From: Streblospio benedicti
Taxonomy: Eukaryota > Annelida > Polychaeta > Spionida > Spionidae
NCBI GenBank assembly: GCA_019095985.1
Contig: CM032661.1
Location: 7,862,219 to 7,926,218, forward strand
Reading direction: 5' to 3'
DNA: 64,000 nt
Shown: piece by piece, positions 55,020-64,000 of the stretch
How positions within the stretch are numbered: position 1 is the stretch's first letter
Layout of the letters: every line of letters starts with the position of its first letter
Notes under the pieces: model-generated
What the model was told of the DNA's origin: nothing
The model's input: only the letters and a program-made list of their open reading frames with translations
Databases searched by the model: none
Made by a program: the position numbers and the translations under genes

Positions 55020-56420
55020 GTTTACAACTTTATTCATCAGACCTAGACCCTATATAACATAGTTATAATACTCTTAGTTAGATACCTTCCTATTGCGCCA
55101 CTGTATACGTTGGGGTGTTTATAAGGAGTCAGGATCTCCCACATTCCAATCTTCACATTTGTACTTTGAGTAGCCTATTTTGCACCCACCCCGGTTTCCT
55201 AACCCGGTTCTCTCAAATGCCCCTTTTCTGAGCTCCAATATCTCATCTTGCAGCCTTCAGTTCCCCACTCTATCCCCTGTCGCCTTATATGACCACTGAC
55301 AGACTAAGTGTATGAGAACATGGACGCATCGAGGCTGTGACAGCCGTGTCAGCACAATGCCTCCCACCCCTCCTCTTACACAACGGCCGCCTCACGTCAT
55401 TCTGATTGTTAACTTGGCTCCTGGCAGCCTCTTGTAGTCACGTGATTGACCCAATGAAGGGCCAATACCCCCCCGACCCCCACACAGACAGGTATGTCGT
55501 CAGACCCGCCAGACATGGCAGCTGGGAGAAGGCAGACTTAAAGTGTCACCACCACCCGACGAGACCATGAAGTGATGTCGACTGGAAGAGGTCCTACTTA
55601 AACATCAGGCCGACAACCACCACTCCACCGCCGACAAACACCATCACATCGGGGTACGAGATGTCAACTGGAAGACGTCGTACTTAAAGAAGGCAATCGC
55701 CCGCCCCTGACAGCTCCTTATAGAAGCACTCCCTCATTTAACAAGAGCCCCCCCCCCTCCGGCCCTCGTGAGCTGGCATCTGGAAGCGGTGCTCCTTCAC
55801 AATGACGTGGCGTCTCCTTGCACGGCGCAATATCTGTGGGAATGTGACACCGTCATCTGTCAGTGTCACAACACGCTCATTGCTTGTATCACTTTATTAT
55901 TTTCAGACTGAAAACAGCTTTGCTTTGTTCAATGAACAACTTGGTGGTGTGACATAAATACCATATTTATCATTCAATCTGGTAGAGGTGTGATCGATGT
56001 GTACATACATGTAGTGTAGTTAATACATGGGAAATTATATGAGACCCACCACCAAAAAAAAAAACACACAAACAAAAAACAGCAACAGTACACACCCTCA
56101 CACTTACATATCAGCCGGGAGTGCACCCCCCCCCTCCCACTAAACCGAGTACCCCGTCGAGAGTGCCCCTTCAGCCCTGAGTGCCGCCGTGCTCACCACA
56201 AGCCGTGTCCTCCCCGCCCGCCGTGGCCCGAGTGGCGGCCTCTTACTGCAGCCTTGTCGGCTATCTCGTTACAGCGATCAGTTGTATGAGTGCAGCACAC
56301 CGCTATTGCCGTACACAGGCTGTAAGCCGATTAGCTGGAGCGATCTATTCTCGTCTGTGTCCGTGTGACCACGCAGCCATGTATCAGGCATATCATTCTA
56401 TCCACAAGGCAGTGAAACTC
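55020..56420. other. No gene assigned; C-rich tract
   Basis: The stretch 55350-55860 is GC-rich with repeated phrases such as AAGTGATGTCGACTGGAAGA, GTACGAGATGTCAACTGGAA and GAGCTGGCATCTGGAAGCGG, each ending in a C(T/G)(A/C)CTT-type word. They look like a degenerate ~60-70 bp tandem repeat. CACCCCCCCC runs lie near 55750 and 56125. Confidence 0.4.
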
Positions 56421-56423
56421 ACA

Positions 56424-56740
56424 TGCTTCTGTGGCCGAGTGGTTAAGGAAGGTGGACTCGTGACCAGAAGGTCGTGGGTTCGATTCCGGGCCGGGTCTGG
56501 TGGTGGCGCACAACTCCATGACACCTACACGTTAAATAGGTACAGGTCATTGGGCTGAAAGAGTGAGTGAGTGATTGTGTGAGTGAGAAGCATTGTGAGC
56601 TGAATTTGCTGCCGATGCAAGCATATGAGAAACGATCAATTGATGATCAATAAGTGTTACAATGACCTGGTGTAAATTCTAAAGTTGTGAGAGCAAGACT
56701 TGGGGATCAGGACTATTTTACATTTACATTTTACATGTAA
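56424..56740 (+). mobile_element. tRNA-derived SINE, complete copy
   Basis: A box TGGCCGAGTGG (56432-56442) and a perfect B box GGTTCGATTCC (56477-56487) form an internal RNA polymerase III promoter. The body follows: ACACGTTAAATAGGTACAGG, a GTGAGTGAGTG stretch, ACAATGACCTGGTGTAAATT, and an ATTTTACATTTACATTTTAC tail. It matches copies at 20058 and 47578. A tRNA gene is rejected because the head lacks a clean cloverleaf and recurs with the same body. Confidence 0.85.
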
Positions 56741-57399
56741 AGTACACGAGATTTCCGTAAACAGCCATCTACCTCTCGCGTGTTTCTCATGTAACAGTTA
56801 ACCTGCACATACATCCTCATAACTGTCGAGTACAGCTGTGTGATATTGTAGTTTCGTTCTTGTCAGCGCATTGATTTCACATTCTTCACCAACACTAGTG
56901 CAAACCTACGGCAAGACCTTTACCGTACACTTCTTGCTCTATATCTGCCGTATATAACCCAGAAACTATATGTATGTATCACCCCTGTTCAAAGGGACGT
57001 GGTACTGGGGTTATCAGCCATGTTGTCATTTAGGTCCAGGAACTGTGTACAACGTTCTACGGTCGTGTTTAGTCAGTTATTTGAAAGGAGGTTGTAAGGC
57101 AAATGTCAGACTTTTAGCGCATTATGCTGGCATATATGTGTACATTTATTCATTATTTCAAATAAAGTAAAGTGTTTGTTGTTTAAACCCAATGAATGGT
57201 AAATGAAATACCACTTTCGTCGGATTCGTCAGATAAAATATGCACTTGCTACATACACGTACGATTTAATGGCACTCACATGGTATTCTATATGTATATT
57301 GCCGCTGTTTCTGCCTACACTCTACTTTACATCTATACGAATATCACTGTGACACGAAATGGCCATAAAAAATACGTGTCTCCCATTATAAATAACAAT

Positions 57400-57600
57400 A
57401 AACTCCCACCACGGGGAATGAAAGGCCGAGTGGAAATGAGATTTAGCCATAACGCCCTCGGCGCCGCCTTTGGTAACAGGACACTCATGTAGTTGATGAC
57501 AGACGCCGAGGCCGTAATGATCATAACGTCCGCGTGTCATGACGTCATGTGGAGCAGTGCGCACGCGACACAGAGCCCCCCGGGGCCGTGAGAACGCCAC
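57400..57600. promoter_or_regulatory. CpG-rich patch
   Basis: Contains CGCCCTCGGCGCCGCC, ATCATAACGTCCGCGTGTCA (shared with 38540) and ATGACGTCATG (CRE). Open frames on both strands follow from composition. Candidate regulatory island only. Confidence 0.3.
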
Positions 57601-57933
57601 TTTGTATGTTGGCGATCAGTGAACTAGCCGATGATACATAATGACGCCCTGATCGGGCTGTGGTGTGCTGTGGGAGAGTTAGGCTGGTTAACCCTCTGTC
57701 TGCCGGGCGTTTGAAAAGGAGGTGGTTATGGAAGAGGCGGAGTTGTCGGATTCGGCGTTTGTAGGGGTGCAAGAGTTGATGGTACCTGAATGGTGACGTC
57801 ACAAACATAGAGGGAGGTTAGAGATTGCTGGTGATCATACACTAATTTTCTAATCGCTGTCTCAATGAAATATTTATGAACGATCGAAGTGGTGTCTCAA
57901 AATAGTTACTACAATTTTTACCCGCACGTGGTG

Positions 57934-58050
57934 CAGTCTCAATCAACCAAAGCTCTGTGATGCTACGGCGTGTCAGAAAGAAATGATAAAGACTGATAAT
58001 GTTTGTCTATTTTCCCCCAGAATGCAATTGTTTGTAGCCACCTGCTGGTT
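57934..58050 (+). mobile_element. TAGTCTCG-family TIR element, copy G (left part)
   Basis: CAGTCTCAATCAACC, GCTCTGTGATG and GTTTGTCTATTTTCCCCCAG with AATGCAATTG match the minus strand of copy E at 40718-40911. The right end was not found. Confidence 0.55.
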
Positions 58051-58889
58051 TTAGACAGGAACTACGATTAGAAAAAAATGTATGCTGTCTGTTTTAAATG
58101 AGGTTACAATGGGAATCACGTGGTTTGGAAGTGGATTCGCGGAAATGCTTAAATACAGCTGCTTAGATATCAGGTCGTTTAACTGGTGCGAAACTATTCC
58201 ACCAGAACATCTCTACTATGAACACTGTCCTCAGGTGGTTTCGTTTAAGCTCTCTCTGTGGAGGGTTGCTATTTTTATGCAGCAAGATCTTCATAGGTAT
58301 GGTTTTCTTAATAAGAGACTCCGCTAGATACATGTTTTATAATTCAACAACTATATATTCAATGGGTTCTCAGATTGGATGCAGAAACCTTTATCGAGAT
58401 CTAGATGAATGTTACACTTTTACGTCCATTTATATGCACTGACCAACTCGAAACTGGTACTATATTTCAAAAAATTTACCTGGATTTATGTATTCAATTA
58501 ATTATACTATTATTGAAAGGAAACACACTTGAACACTTATTACATGCGTGTATAATTCAGAATATTGGTTATTAAAGTTGACCAATGCCACACCCAGTGT
58601 TGTTGTTGTGTTTTGTGTGTAATATGTCCAATTACGCCCTGTCCTCTTGTTGTTTTCACGCAGTATTTTCGGTCAAGGATGATACACTAATCAGTCTACT
58701 GCAAAATAGACATAATTCTTACAATGATGAAAAGTTAACATCCAATTGCTTTGAGTGCTGAGTGCAAATGAATGAACAGTAGAAAATGAAACCATATTTT
58801 CATGGACACTCAGTGCGGCACTTGGCAGGAGGGTGAAATAACAGCCCGGCATTAGCAGGTTTTGTGCTGTCAATAGACAACAATGGCGG

Positions 58890-59035
58890 CCACTTAGCGC
58901 CAGGCGTCGCCATGGCAACAGGCCGTCAGGTGCGCGTTACTAATGGCGCTTCTCGGAATCAAACGCACTTCTTGGAAACAACAGGTGGCAGCGGCAAAAC
59001 GGCGGTTCCCGCGAAACCCGGCGGGGAACGCTCTG
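58890..59035. promoter_or_regulatory. CpG-rich patch with an RFX X-box
   Basis: GTCGCCATGGCAAC (58906-58919) fits the RFX X-box consensus GTNRCC(N)RGYAAC in its inverted-repeat form. AATGGCGGCC upstream resembles a YY1 site. Downstream GTGGCAGCGGCAAAACGGCG keeps the patch CpG-rich. X-boxes mark many ciliary gene promoters; no adjacent exon was found, so function is open. Confidence 0.35.
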
Positions 59036-59069
59036 GTTACAGAGAAGCGTGTTGTGATCACAGTCACTT

Positions 59070-59205
59070 TCTGTAAAGAGGACACCTCTATGGTGAGGCC
59101 ATTTCTCGTGGTCCTAGAAATTTACATGGAGAACAATATGCAGGAAGAGACCACCTTTCTATTGAGACCTCATCTCTAGTATCAAAAGGCACCTTTATAA
59201 AAAAA
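59070..59205. mobile_element. Pogo-like MITE, decayed copy
   Basis: TAAAGAGGACACCTCTATGG, AGAGACCACCTTTCTATTGA and CACCTTTATAAAAA are family wording. Ends are lost. Confidence 0.5.
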
Positions 59206-59214
59206 AAGAGCATG

Positions 59215-60190
59215 TAAGTTATAACACCATTTCTCGACCATTGGCAACTGCATCAATGGATTTGATCCTCATTTGAAAGTGGCATTGAAATTTCTTTTTC
59301 TTTTAATTATTAGAATGAAAGAAGGTAAATATCAAGGGATTACAGTTAATTGCAGCACGAAATGTTTTGTCCCCCTTGATCTCTACATTAAACCCCTTAA
59401 AAATCCATCAACCAAATTCCCTGGCACCTATTTTGTACTTTGTAATTGCCCATTTTGTTTGGAAATTACAGCCTTATGGAGGAAGTAAATGTCTGTGTCT
59501 CGTTTTAAATGTGTTACAAGTAAAAGCAGCATGAATTATTTAGAACATGTAAACCCGGATTAACGTTTTTAAGTTGCCTCATAGAACCAACAAGTATCAT
59601 AAATAGATGATGATACCTACTCCTTCAGATATTAATATGACCATTTAAGCAAAAGAGACACATAATATTTCTCTCTGGCCAGAGCAGTTCACCTACATGT
59701 ATATATACAAGTGACTCATAACATACAGTAGGAGACTACAATGATCTTGGCATTTACTTTCAAGAAAATTAAGCAAATAATATTTTATGGTTTTTATTGA
59801 ATTTATTAGGTAATAATGCGTTTTCCTTCTGCTATTCTAGCATACTTATCTTTAAATTCTTTTTTGAACTACATAATCTCAAAAAATCCAAGGTCAAGGT
59901 CTCAAAAATGTCAACTTCCTCCATATCCGAGTCTTTACTTACACATAAAATAATCATTTGCAAAGTGTTTAGTAACTGCCACAGCCATTTGATGCTCTTT
60001 TATGAAAAAAGCTCTAAATGAAGATTGAAATGTCAGAAAAAAAGACTTTCAGACTTTCAGGGTATGGCTACAGGTTAATAGTTGTTTATTACCTTTTTAT
60101 TCTTTCATTATTAATTTTCTAAAAGCTCCTCTAAATGTTCCATAACTCACGTCTATTGATGCAGTTGTCTTTGTTCTTGATGCTGCAAAC
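59215..60190. other. A+T-rich DNA, no gene seen
   Basis: No repeat ends, splice-flanked frames or RNA genes were recognised. Confidence 0.4.
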
Positions 60191-60204
60191 TTCGTAGAAT
60201 AACA

Positions 60205-60247
60205 GCGCAAGTCTCCATGAACAGACCGCCTCTCTATTACGATCGCT
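60205..60247. mobile_element. Pogo-like MITE fragment
   Basis: GTCTCCATGAACAGACCGCC with TCTCTATTACGATCGC is family wording, cut off by the repeat that starts at 60249. Confidence 0.4.
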
Positions 60248-60248
60248 T

Positions 60249-60665
60249 GGGGGGGGGGTACTTCAGGGGTGAATGGGTAGGGGGATGCCACTGAAGGTCC
60301 AAAATCATACCCCTTAGTGAAACCAGTGAAACTATGAAAATGATACCCCTAGTGAAACCACCGGATGAAAACAATGGGGTATTATCCCAAGGGTATTATT
60401 CTATGTGATACTGTACTAAAAAGAAGATTTTCTACAACTTATATTTAGCCTACTTTTTATTCTTTTTTATGGCTCAATAATGCAAAATCACATGAAAAGG
60501 GAGCGAGAGATTGAACCTGCCTTAGTGAAACTGGCTGGAATGTTGAAATCATAACCCCTAGTGAAACTGAGGAATTGAAAAAGGTGACCCCTATCTGTGG
60601 CACATGCCGTATAGGGCGACTATCCCCCCCCCCCGTGTGTGATCCCGTCTGTAATACCCCTGAGC
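60249..60665 (+). repeat. CCCCTAGTGAAAC repeat element
   Basis: Units like GAAAATGATACCCCTAGTGA followed by AACC recur at 60301-60375 and again, in the same orientation, at 60520-60598 (TCATAACCCCTAGTGAAACT). G- and C-runs lie at both edges (GGGGGGGGGTACTTCAGGGG; TATCCCCCCCCCC). Edges and internal units recall the architecture of the MITE at 23665, but the sequences differ. Confidence 0.55.
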
Positions 60666-60669
60666 AAAA

Positions 60670-62150
60670 AGAAAACATTTAATATAATAAAAAGTTAAGG
60701 AAAAACACATAACATTTGAGTAACCTAGATCAAAACATCGCCTATCACTTTCAATATAAATCACTGACATGATCCATCTCATAAAACATATGCAATTTGC
60801 ACACCTCGCCTAGATGCGTGCATATTAGTTAAAAAAAAGCTGTTTTTGCCTGTGCACGTAGCGTGTGTTTATTACGGTAGGATATTAAAGGAGAAAAAGC
60901 GTAATAAAGACGCTCGAAATGAAGCAGTGTTTGTTCATTGGCCAAATTAAGAGCCAGAGAAGAGACAAGGCAATGGAAGACTCAGCCTGATGAGCGCATT
61001 GTGTTCTGTGGCTGAAACCGGCCACTACGCCATGTGAACCAACAAAAGGTTAGGTGGTCACATCACGTTGTTCTGTTCACCCAACCAAAGGTTCCATAGG
61101 CACATCACATTGTTGTATACTTATCTAACCATTTAAAGCAATATGATACTTTTAAAACACAATTAGACAATAGCATATGGAATCTCAGGTTATGATGTTC
61201 TCAAGAGATGAATACACGCACACTCTTTTCAAACAAAAGTATGCCAATTAGCTTGATGGCTGCAGTACATTGGACGGGCACAGTACACACTGTGTAGGAA
61301 ATTACCTGAACCAGTTCTATAGAGCAATTTAAAAAAAGAAGAAGAAGCTATTTTTCCGTGTTTTTGATGTCGCCACGACATTTGCATTTCAATGAATTTA
61401 CGTAAATCGCCTGGTAATTAGCCAGTAATTAGCTGCGGCGACCTCACTTTGTGGCAGAGCTTCGTCACCAGCACGTGCAAGGGGCCAAGACCGCCTTTAG
61501 TGGCTTTATCTCAGTTTTCTAACGCTCTAAATACCTTTTTTCTAATCATTTTTTTCTTCCATCGTGCTGGCAAGTTTGGTTGGGGGTGCAGGGTTCGGCG
61601 GAATATCGCCTTGAGTGTGAGGTGTGATATCTTCTTCCGGTTTAAGGTCACAGATGACATATTCACGGAAACCTCGACGTAAAGTTGTTCATCAGGCGAT
61701 TGTCCGTTAGCAGAAAATGTTGCCCCCCCGTTACCCTTTCACAAAATGCTCAGCACAGGGCTGATACATTACGAGTTGATGGATTCAGAGAACAGACCGG
61801 GGAGGGAGTATTTTGTACATAATTGGCACCTTAACACGTGATGCAACTGAAATCTTGATAAATCTTCCACAATAACCACGTGGTTTGAATGAAGGGTTAT
61901 ATTCTTTAACTTGGTAATTGAACGGTAATCACACCATAAAAGCTGGAACATCGGGGAAGTTATCAGGCTTTCTTCTTATATATACAACTCACATATCGTA
62001 CATACTACAGTTCAACCCATGTTGCGTCTGTTGTTCTTTTCTCCATTTTCCACGCATTAATCATTGAATCTACAAACCACACATATCCAGGCATATGTGA
62101 GTTACAACTTCCTCTCGTTATCCCGCATGAGAAATAGATTGCTCTGTTAA
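60670..62150. other. No gene seen
   Basis: Mostly A+T-rich. A CpG-containing patch at 61430-61480 has no clear motif cluster. No exon was supported. Confidence 0.35.
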
Positions 62151-62458
62151 AACCGAGCCGGCAGTCGCCGTATTGCGCAATGATTCAGTGCATTGTGGGG
62201 GAAGCCGGAAGTGGGAATCCCGCCGGCGAGAATTGATTGTTATTGGAAATTAGGATTTGCAGATGATATTGAGGTGAGGAAATAATGAGCAATGCTGAGT
62301 AAATGGAGCAAAACAATGGAGCGGAATCGTGTTTTTGAGTGAGCGGTGAGTTTTATGGTGTTAATGAATGAGTCGTGACGCACTATGAGAAGCAGGTGGA
62401 TTTAAAATGCATTTTATCCATTTTATGTAACAAAAACTGAAGAAGTAGTAGTATGTTT

Positions 62459-62460
<2 letters not shown>

Positions 62461-62526
<66 letters not shown>
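62461..62526 (+). repeat. (CAG)22 trinucleotide repeat
   Basis: 22 uninterrupted CAG units, then AAGCAACG. It encodes poly-Leu (CTG) on the minus strand and poly-Gln or poly-Ser on the plus, but no gene context supports translation. The minus-strand tract ACTACTACTTCTTCAG just beyond could act as a splice acceptor, without a convincing exon. Confidence 0.98.
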
Positions 62527-62531
<5 letters not shown>

Positions 62532-62544
62532 ACGTCAACATCGT

Positions 62545-62695
62545 CTCTACAAAGTGACCACCTCTATAACCGACCACCTGTATAAAAAAGATAAAGAGTT
62601 TGCCTGTTAATCAAACGGTTTAAGCAGTAATAAGCACCAACTATTTAGCCAACAACCCTTCATAAAGAGACCACCTCTATAACCCCCCTCCCCGT
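62545..62695. mobile_element. Pogo-like MITE, decayed copy
   Basis: ACAAAGTGACCACCTCTATA, ACCGACCACCTGTATAAAAA and CATAAAGAGACCACCTCTAT are family wording separated by about 90 bp. Confidence 0.5.
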
Positions 62696-62714
62696 AAAAT
62701 GTGTTAATCGAGCG

Positions 62715-62835
62715 CGTGGTCACTGAGCGGTCACTTTCATTAGCTTCTAATTAGCGGTCCGTGATTAGCGGCAATTAGAGGCGAGTGAGATAATTGTTTA
62801 CGGTTGCCATGGACACGCGATTGGCTGGGTACCGT
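62715..62835. promoter_or_regulatory. Homeodomain-site cluster with X-box-like word
   Basis: CATTAGCTTCTAATTAGCGG, GTGATTAGCGGCAATTAGAG and GAGATAATTG give about six TAAT/ATTA cores, several as ATTAGCG, in 70 bp. GTTGCCATGGACAC (62803-62816) is one insertion away from an RFX X-box. The patch is CpG-rich. Candidate enhancer by motif content only. Confidence 0.35.
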
Positions 62836-63099
62836 ACAACCTCAGGTTGTCCATGGCTTGTTAAGAATGAGCGCACTAGGTGTTAGCCATTTCGAGTTGT
62901 TATTTTATATAAAGACCACAGCGGTAATGTCTGCCAGTTGCGGGATGTACGCTGTGGTTTAGCGGGGTCTATGTTAATCTTTTTCACACTGCAAATTCTT
63001 TCATTGTTGCCCCCGTGGGTTGAGCTCTGCTTTTTGACTGGAAGAAAGTCTTACGGTTAGTCTTACGCAGTTACACGTAATATAAATAACCCACTTTTT

Positions 63100-63175
63100 T
63101 GTTACTTGGGTTTGTACGTTTGACGTGGCTTAACTTAAAATTTTCTGATGTTCTCATTGGCTGAGGCCGTGACAG
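63100..63175 (+). repeat. Dispersed CTGATGTTCT repeat, copy 2
   Basis: Matches 43130-43250 through TACGTTTGACGTGGCTTA and TCTGATGTTCTCATTGGCTG. Confidence 0.5.
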
Positions 63176-63892
63176 GTGTTCTATGCAATTCTGACTCTTT
63201 GAATGAGGGGTTATTTTTATGTCTGTGTGTATATTTTTTATTTGTTACTTTATCAAAACACTTTTGCTCCATACCACCTTGATGATCATGGGCAAACGTG
63301 GACATTTTCTAAGACTGTGACAAATTTACAGAAGATGACAGTTTCTTGTACTGCATCAAAAATTCATGACGACATTGATCATCAGAACGCACATGTCGTG
63401 TTTTGAAGACAAGGACAAAAAATACACGGGTGCACTTTTAAAATAGAAGGTCAAATCCCTTACAAGAGATTTAATCTGACGACCACGAACGTTCGTCGGC
63501 AATCGTATGATTCGACCCCATATATAGAGCTTTGCCGCCATTCTTATTCTTACATGTTCCTTTTTCTCCTCATACCTGGAACATACACAAAACCATCACA
63601 CATATGAGACCAGCCTTAGAGGTAACATGAGAAATGAGAAAGTGTTTAGACGTATGTCATCCATAAGTGCATGATGTGCACAACAAATACTGCTTCGTCA
63701 CAGCATCTGGTGTCTTTTTGTACACTGCACATATCTAAGCAGTCTTACCATATCTTTTACACTGGTTATAAGCCAGCAGTCTTATCATATATGGCAACAA
63801 CCTGTGAATTAGTTATTAAAGACCCCGGCCCCCACAAAAAACAAATGACAAAAACCACACACAGAGCAAAAACCCAAAAGGAGAAGTCTCAC

Positions 63893-64000
63893 CTGCAGCC
63901 CGGAAGTCGGCGATCCCGGAAGTGACGATGTCGCCTGACGCCACTTCCGGGTTTCGAGCTGCGCCACTTACTGCCAATTACGGCTGTTTGCGAGCTTCCG
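63893..64000 (-). promoter_or_regulatory. ETS-rich promoter-like end with minus-strand donor
   Basis: CCGGAAGTCGG, CCCGGAAGTGACG and CCACTTCCGGG (63900-63952) are three ETS sites; CCGGAAGTGACG is the ETS/CRE composite common in TATA-less vertebrate promoters. On the minus strand GGCTGCAG|GTGAGACTT places a strong donor at 63892, so a 5' untranslated exon could span 63893 to beyond the window. No ATG lies in the visible minus-strand stretch, as suits an untranslated exon. If correct, much of this window would be the first intron or downstream region of a minus-strand gene. Confidence 0.35.

Noticed and set aside
56424-56500. tRNA gene
   Set aside because: A and B boxes are intact, but no clean cloverleaf forms and the same head is joined to the same non-tRNA body at other loci, so it is a SINE.
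57990-58060. Strong acceptor TTTTCCCCCAG followed by ATGCAATTG, taken as an exon start
   Set aside because: The same wording lies inside copy E of the TAGTCTCG element (40718-40911), so it is transposon sequence.
60980-60995. A second hammerhead core at CCTGATGAGCGC
   Set aside because: No GAAA box with a pairing stem II follows at the needed distance.
62383-62577. Minus-strand ORF with a poly-Leu run, resembling a signal peptide or membrane segment
   Set aside because: The Leu run is the (CAG)22 repeat read on the other strand; the flanks are short and unremarkable.

Overview
This window reads as non-coding DNA from a metazoan, most likely a marine invertebrate. The signs are about 60% A+T sequence, no long open reading frame outside (CA)n tracts, tRNA-derived SINEs, several families of short inverted-repeat transposons, long (CA)n microsatellites, and many GC- and CpG-rich patches carrying homeodomain-type sites. 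An amphioxus (Branchiostoma-like) genome is my best guess from the overall texture and from the very divergent allelic copies at an assembly gap. That guess is inference; no diagnostic gene is present. I found no rRNA gene, canonical tRNA gene, CRISPR array, or recognisable protein family.

Layout. 1-5 kb: sparse DNA with a 78-bp inverted-repeat element and a degenerate CCTGATAGCA-rich stretch between two diverged direct repeats. 5.8-8.4 kb: a GC-rich island with clustered TAATCC/GGATTA sites, a possible terminal exon, a large (CA)n block and a second GC-rich island. 9.0-9.7 kb: a large fold-back element. 10.8-12.8 kb: two local tandem duplications. 13.4-15.1 kb: the same ~770 bp on both sides of a 100-N gap, almost certainly unmerged allelic contig ends. 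18.5-24.1 kb: three MITE families, a SINE and a (TG)n block. 25-33 kb: a possible minus-strand microexon, a short unusual ORF, a (CA)n block, a G-rich tandem duplication and a TATA-type promoter candidate at 32.77 kb. 35-48 kb: pogo-like MITEs, ACGT-rich arrays, a hammerhead-like palindrome nested in a MITE, and an inverted-repeat element flanked by a 37-bp direct repeat. 50-55 kb: a compact microprotein-gene candidate and a 25-nt microexon candidate. 56-64 kb: a complete SINE, island-like patches with RFX and homeodomain motifs, a (CAG)22 tract, and an ETS-rich promoter-like end with a minus-strand splice donor.

Nothing forms a recognisable operon, pathway or multi-gene system. The simplest reading is a long intron or intergenic stretch near developmentally regulated genes, shaped mainly by small non-autonomous transposons. 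The possible exons are supported only by splice, promoter and polyA signals, so their confidence is low. The best-supported observations are repeat structures read directly: an element family with 9-bp target-site duplications, one member of which has a 37-bp flanking repeat; a perfect 42-bp palindrome around a hammerhead-like core; and contig ends that overlap exactly across a gap.
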